Below are positions 3,889 through 5,964 of a stretch of 5,964 nucleotides of DNA, in pieces. Origin of the DNA: Planctomycetota bacterium (GTDB taxonomy: Bacteria > Planctomycetota > MHYJ01 > JACQXL01); assembly GCA_016208805.1 (NCBI GenBank), contig JACQXL010000070.1, forward strand, positions 1 through 5,964, given 5' to 3'. Made by a program: the position numbers and the translations under genes. How positions within the stretch are numbered: position 1 is the first letter of the stretch; each line of letters opens with the position of its first letter. The notes beneath the pieces were generated by a model. That model was not told the origin of the DNA. It searched no databases and worked only from the letters and a program-made list of their open reading frames with translations.

Positions 3889-5805
3889 TCAAGGTTTTTC
3901 GTTATCAATAAAGATGCGGTGCCAGAGTTCCAGCACCAGCAGTGACCAGAGTTGGCCCGCGTAATCCTGCCGACCACCGGTATGGGCTTCAATAAGGTTG
4001 GTTAGGGTTTCTTTGCGGAAATATCCGCGCCTGATGCTCCGGTCTGACAGGAGCGTTTCCTTGAGATACCCGGCCAGTGAGGTCCGGAACCAGTGGCCTA
4101 TCGGCACGCCGAAGCCCATTTTGCGTCTGGTCAGAATCTTATCAGGCAGGAAACCTTTCAGGGCTTTCTTAAGAATATATTTTGTGGTCAGTCCTTTTGC
4201 CTTGAGATTTGACGGTATCCGGGCGGTTAATTCCACTACCTTGTGGTCAAGGAACGGCGAGCGGCCCTCCAGCGAGTTGGCCATCGTGGCAATGTCCATC
4301 TTGACCAGCAGGTCTTCAGGCAGATACGACATCATATCCGTATAAAGCAGACGGTCAATAAGGTCGTTTGCCGGGGCGTTGAGATACAGATTGGTCAGGT
4401 AGTTGCCGGCGATTATATTGCTTGCCTCTGCGGCAAACTGGGGCGAGTATAATTGCTGTTTCAATGCGGGTGGGAAGGTGGTTGACCACTTGAGGTATTT
4501 TTGCTCGTCAGGGATGCCGGCCGCATCGGTGAATCGTTTTAACTGGCTGAGCAGACTGCGCGAGTGGGCGCCCGCGCCGAGCAGTTTTAATATTTTGTTC
4601 GCTACTCTGCCGGTAGTGTTAAAGAAGGGCAGATGGGTAAATTTGTGGGCCAGGTAGCGCCGATAGCCGGCGAAGTTTTCGTCACCGCCGTCGCCGTTCA
4701 GCGCCACGGTCACATATTTGCGCGTCTGCTGTGCGACATAATAGGTTGGCAGCATTGAGGAATCCGCATAGGGTTCGTTGTAATGCCAGACAAGTTTGGG
4801 CAGAATTGCTATTGCGTCCGGCTTGACGATGAATTCATAGTGCTCGGTCTTGAAACGGTCGGCCACCAGCCGGGCGTAGGCCAGTTCGGAATAATCCTTC
4901 TCGTCAAATCCGATGGAGAATGTCTTGACCGGTTTGGCCAGATGCTTTGCCATCAGTCCGACCACGGCCGATGAATCAATGCCGCCGGAAAGCAACGCGC
5001 CCAACGCCACATCGCTGACCAGCCGGATGCGGGTGGCTTCATCCAGCGTATCCATAATTTGCCGGCAGTATTCCGGTTCGGTGAGTTGTAGTTTCTTGCG
5101 GTAGTCAAGATTCCAATAGCGCTGGATATTGACGCTGCCTTTGCTGTCCGCAAGCAGGAAATTGGCCGGCGGGAGTTTGTGGATGCCGTTAAAGATAGTC
5201 ATCGGCGCCGGGATGTATGAATAGGTCAGGTAATAATCTATGGCGTTTCTGTCCAGTTCCCGTTTTATTTCCGGGTTTTCCAATATGGCGTTCAGTTCGG
5301 AGGCGAAGATGAGGTATTGGCCGGTGTGCACGTAAAGGAGCGGTTTCTTGCCCAGCCGGTCGCGGGCCAGGAATAACTGCTGTTTATTGCCGTCCCAGAT
5401 GGCGATGGCGAACATCCCGCACAGGTATCTCAGGCAGTCCGTGCCGTGGTCTTCGTAGAGGTGGATGATTACCTCGGTATCAGTTTTAGTGTAAAAGTGA
5501 TGCCCTTTCCTGGCCAGTTCCTGGCGTAGTTCCTGGAAGTTATATATTTCGCCGTTAAAGACTATCCAGATGGATTTATTCTCGTTATGGATGGGCTGGT
5601 CGCCGGTCTGGAGGTCTATTATGGAGAGGCGGCGGATACCCAAGCCGACGGAAGGCGAATTCGGATTTCGGAATTCGGATTTCGGATTTACGTAAATGCC
5701 TTCGCTATCCGGCCCGCGGTGGCGGATAGTCTCGCACATCCGGTGGATTAACCCTTCGTCAACCGGCGCGCCGTTGAAATTAAATCTGCCGCAAATTCCG
5801 CACAT
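3889..5805 (-). CDS. asnB: Asparagine synthetase (glutamine-hydrolysing), AsnB-type amidotransferase
   Basis: Uses ATP and glutamine to amidate aspartate. Paralogues in polysaccharide clusters may amidate uronic acids or similar groups instead. The 638 aa comprise an N-terminal class II glutaminase (about 2-220) and a C-terminal synthetase domain (about 245-635). C2 is the nucleophile once Met is removed. RHRGPD (28-33), RRLSIIDL (58-65), FNGEIYN (83-89) and RDRLGKKPLLY (148-158) form the glutaminase site and core. SGGIDSS (273-279) is the ATP pyrophosphatase loop, followed by FSIGFDEKDYSE (296-307) and NGDGGDENFAGY (370-381). Residues 40-51 (NPKSEFRNPNSP) are an in-frame insertion encoded by a tandem repeat, between the GIYV strand and the GLG-RRLSIID element. 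The reading frame is intact and all catalytic motifs are present, so activity is plausible. The ATG at 5805 is three bases after the upstream stop (TAAGCTATG), which suggests translational coupling; no Shine-Dalgarno is obvious. The neighbours favour a role in surface glycan synthesis, but ordinary asparagine synthesis is equally possible. Confidence 0.95.
   Translation of the reverse strand: MCGICGRFNFNGAPVDEGLIHRMCETIRHRGPDSEGIYVNPKSEFRNPNSPSVGLGIRRLSIIDLQTGDQPIHNENKSIWIVFNGEIYNFQELRQELARKGHHFYTKTDTEVIIHLYEDHGTDCLRYLCGMFAIAIWDGNKQQLFLARDRLGKKPLLYVHTGQYLIFASELNAILENPEIKRELDRNAIDYYLTYSYIPAPMTIFNGIHKLPPANFLLADSKGSVNIQRYWNLDYRKKLQLTEPEYCRQIMDTLDEATRIRLVSDVALGALLSGGIDSSAVVGLMAKHLAKPVKTFSIGFDEKDYSELAYARLVADRFKTEHYEFIVKPDAIAILPKLVWHYNEPYADSSMLPTYYVAQQTRKYVTVALNGDGGDENFAGYRRYLAHKFTHLPFFNTTGRVANKILKLLGAGAHSRSLLSQLKRFTDAAGIPDEQKYLKWSTTFPPALKQQLYSPQFAAEASNIIAGNYLTNLYLNAPANDLIDRLLYTDMMSYLPEDLLVKMDIATMANSLEGRSPFLDHKVVELTARIPSNLKAKGLTTKYILKKALKGFLPDKILTRRKMGFGVPIGHWFRTSLAGYLKETLLSDRSIRRGYFRKETLTNLIEAHTGGRQDYAGQLWSLLVLELWHRIFIDNEKP
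5653..5688 (-). repeat. In-frame 14-bp tandem repeat insertion within asnB
   Basis: On the plus strand GAATTCGGATTTCG occurs twice in direct succession (5657-5670 and 5671-5684), followed by a partial third unit, GATTT. In the asnB frame it encodes NPKSEFRNPNSP, a sequence I recall from intergenic repeats translated by accident in environmental genomes. The AsnB family normally has a short turn here, so this is best read as a recent, tolerated insertion whose length (a multiple of 3) preserved the frame. Confidence 0.75.
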
Positions 5806-5808
5806 AGC

Positions 5809-5964
5809 TTATTTTATCAGCGAGATAATCTTATCAATCCTGTGTTTGTAAGTATGGCTGGCCATTATGTAGTCATAGGTTTCGTCAACCATTTTCGCGC
5901 GATAACGGGTGTGCCTGAATTTATTAAGCACTTCTTTGATATTGGAGAAATCTCTGTTCAAGGC
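5809..5964 (-). CDS. C-terminal end of a probable glycosyltransferase (partial)
   Basis: The last 51 codons of a gene entering from the right edge, ending in TAA at 5811-5809. The end of the protein, YDYIMASHTYKHRIDKIISL, resembles the C-terminal helix of GT-B glycosyltransferases with a CgeB/Glyco_trans_1-type domain, which commonly end in a HTY-x-HR-motif helix. Such enzymes transfer sugars from nucleotide donors at the cytoplasmic face of the membrane. The catalytic part lies outside the window, so the call rests on the tail motif and on the adjoining asnB and sugar aminotransferase genes. The stop is three bases from the asnB start, which suggests a common transcript. Confidence 0.5.
   Translation of the reverse strand, partial: ALNRDFSNIKEVLNKFRHTRYRAKMVDETYDYIMASHTYKHRIDKIISLIK

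Overview
This is a roughly 50% GC bacterial window of about 6 kb, probably from an uncultured, environmental-type genome. The sigma factor's region 2 and the motif that follows it (NLGLLKAVELF, then a helix like the VELLSKW element of planctomycete sigma-70 proteins) suggest Planctomycetes or a related lineage. That placement comes from remembered family patterns, not a search. The window also carries several families of short dispersed repeats of a kind I associate with such genomes.

Layout. The left edge (1-53) holds the first 17 codons of a minus-strand gene with a good Shine-Dalgarno and a possibly structured leader. A repeat-bearing divergent intergenic region (54-262) separates it from a plus-strand gene of unknown function (263-1066), which has a near-consensus ribosome binding site and ends in a rho-independent terminator (1086-1115). 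Everything to the right is on the minus strand, read from right to left. First comes the C-terminal end of a probable glycosyltransferase (5809-5964). Next are a glutamine-hydrolysing asparagine synthetase, asnB (3889-5805), a DegT/DnrJ/EryC1-type PLP-dependent sugar aminotransferase (2675-3811), a short RpoD-like sigma-70 factor (1784-2626) and hypoxanthine phosphoribosyltransferase, hpt (1134-1778).

How the genes fit together. The glycosyltransferase end, the AsnB-type amidotransferase and the sugar aminotransferase look like the end of a surface-polysaccharide cluster that makes and attaches amino or amidated sugars. The sigma factor and hpt follow on the same strand with gaps of 48 and 5 nt. 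They could be co-transcribed, but their roles are general: promoter recognition and purine salvage.

The most striking theme is short repeats invading genes and gene borders. A 14-bp tandem repeat has entered the asnB reading frame and adds about 12 residues to the glutaminase domain. A second, hairpin-forming repeat supplies most of an N-terminal extension on Hpt. An 18-bp motif lies just upstream of two unrelated genes and creates a spurious-looking GTG start for each. An imperfect inverted pair of about 31 bp flanks the aminotransferase gene. I found no tRNA, rRNA, CRISPR array, transposase or clear defence system.
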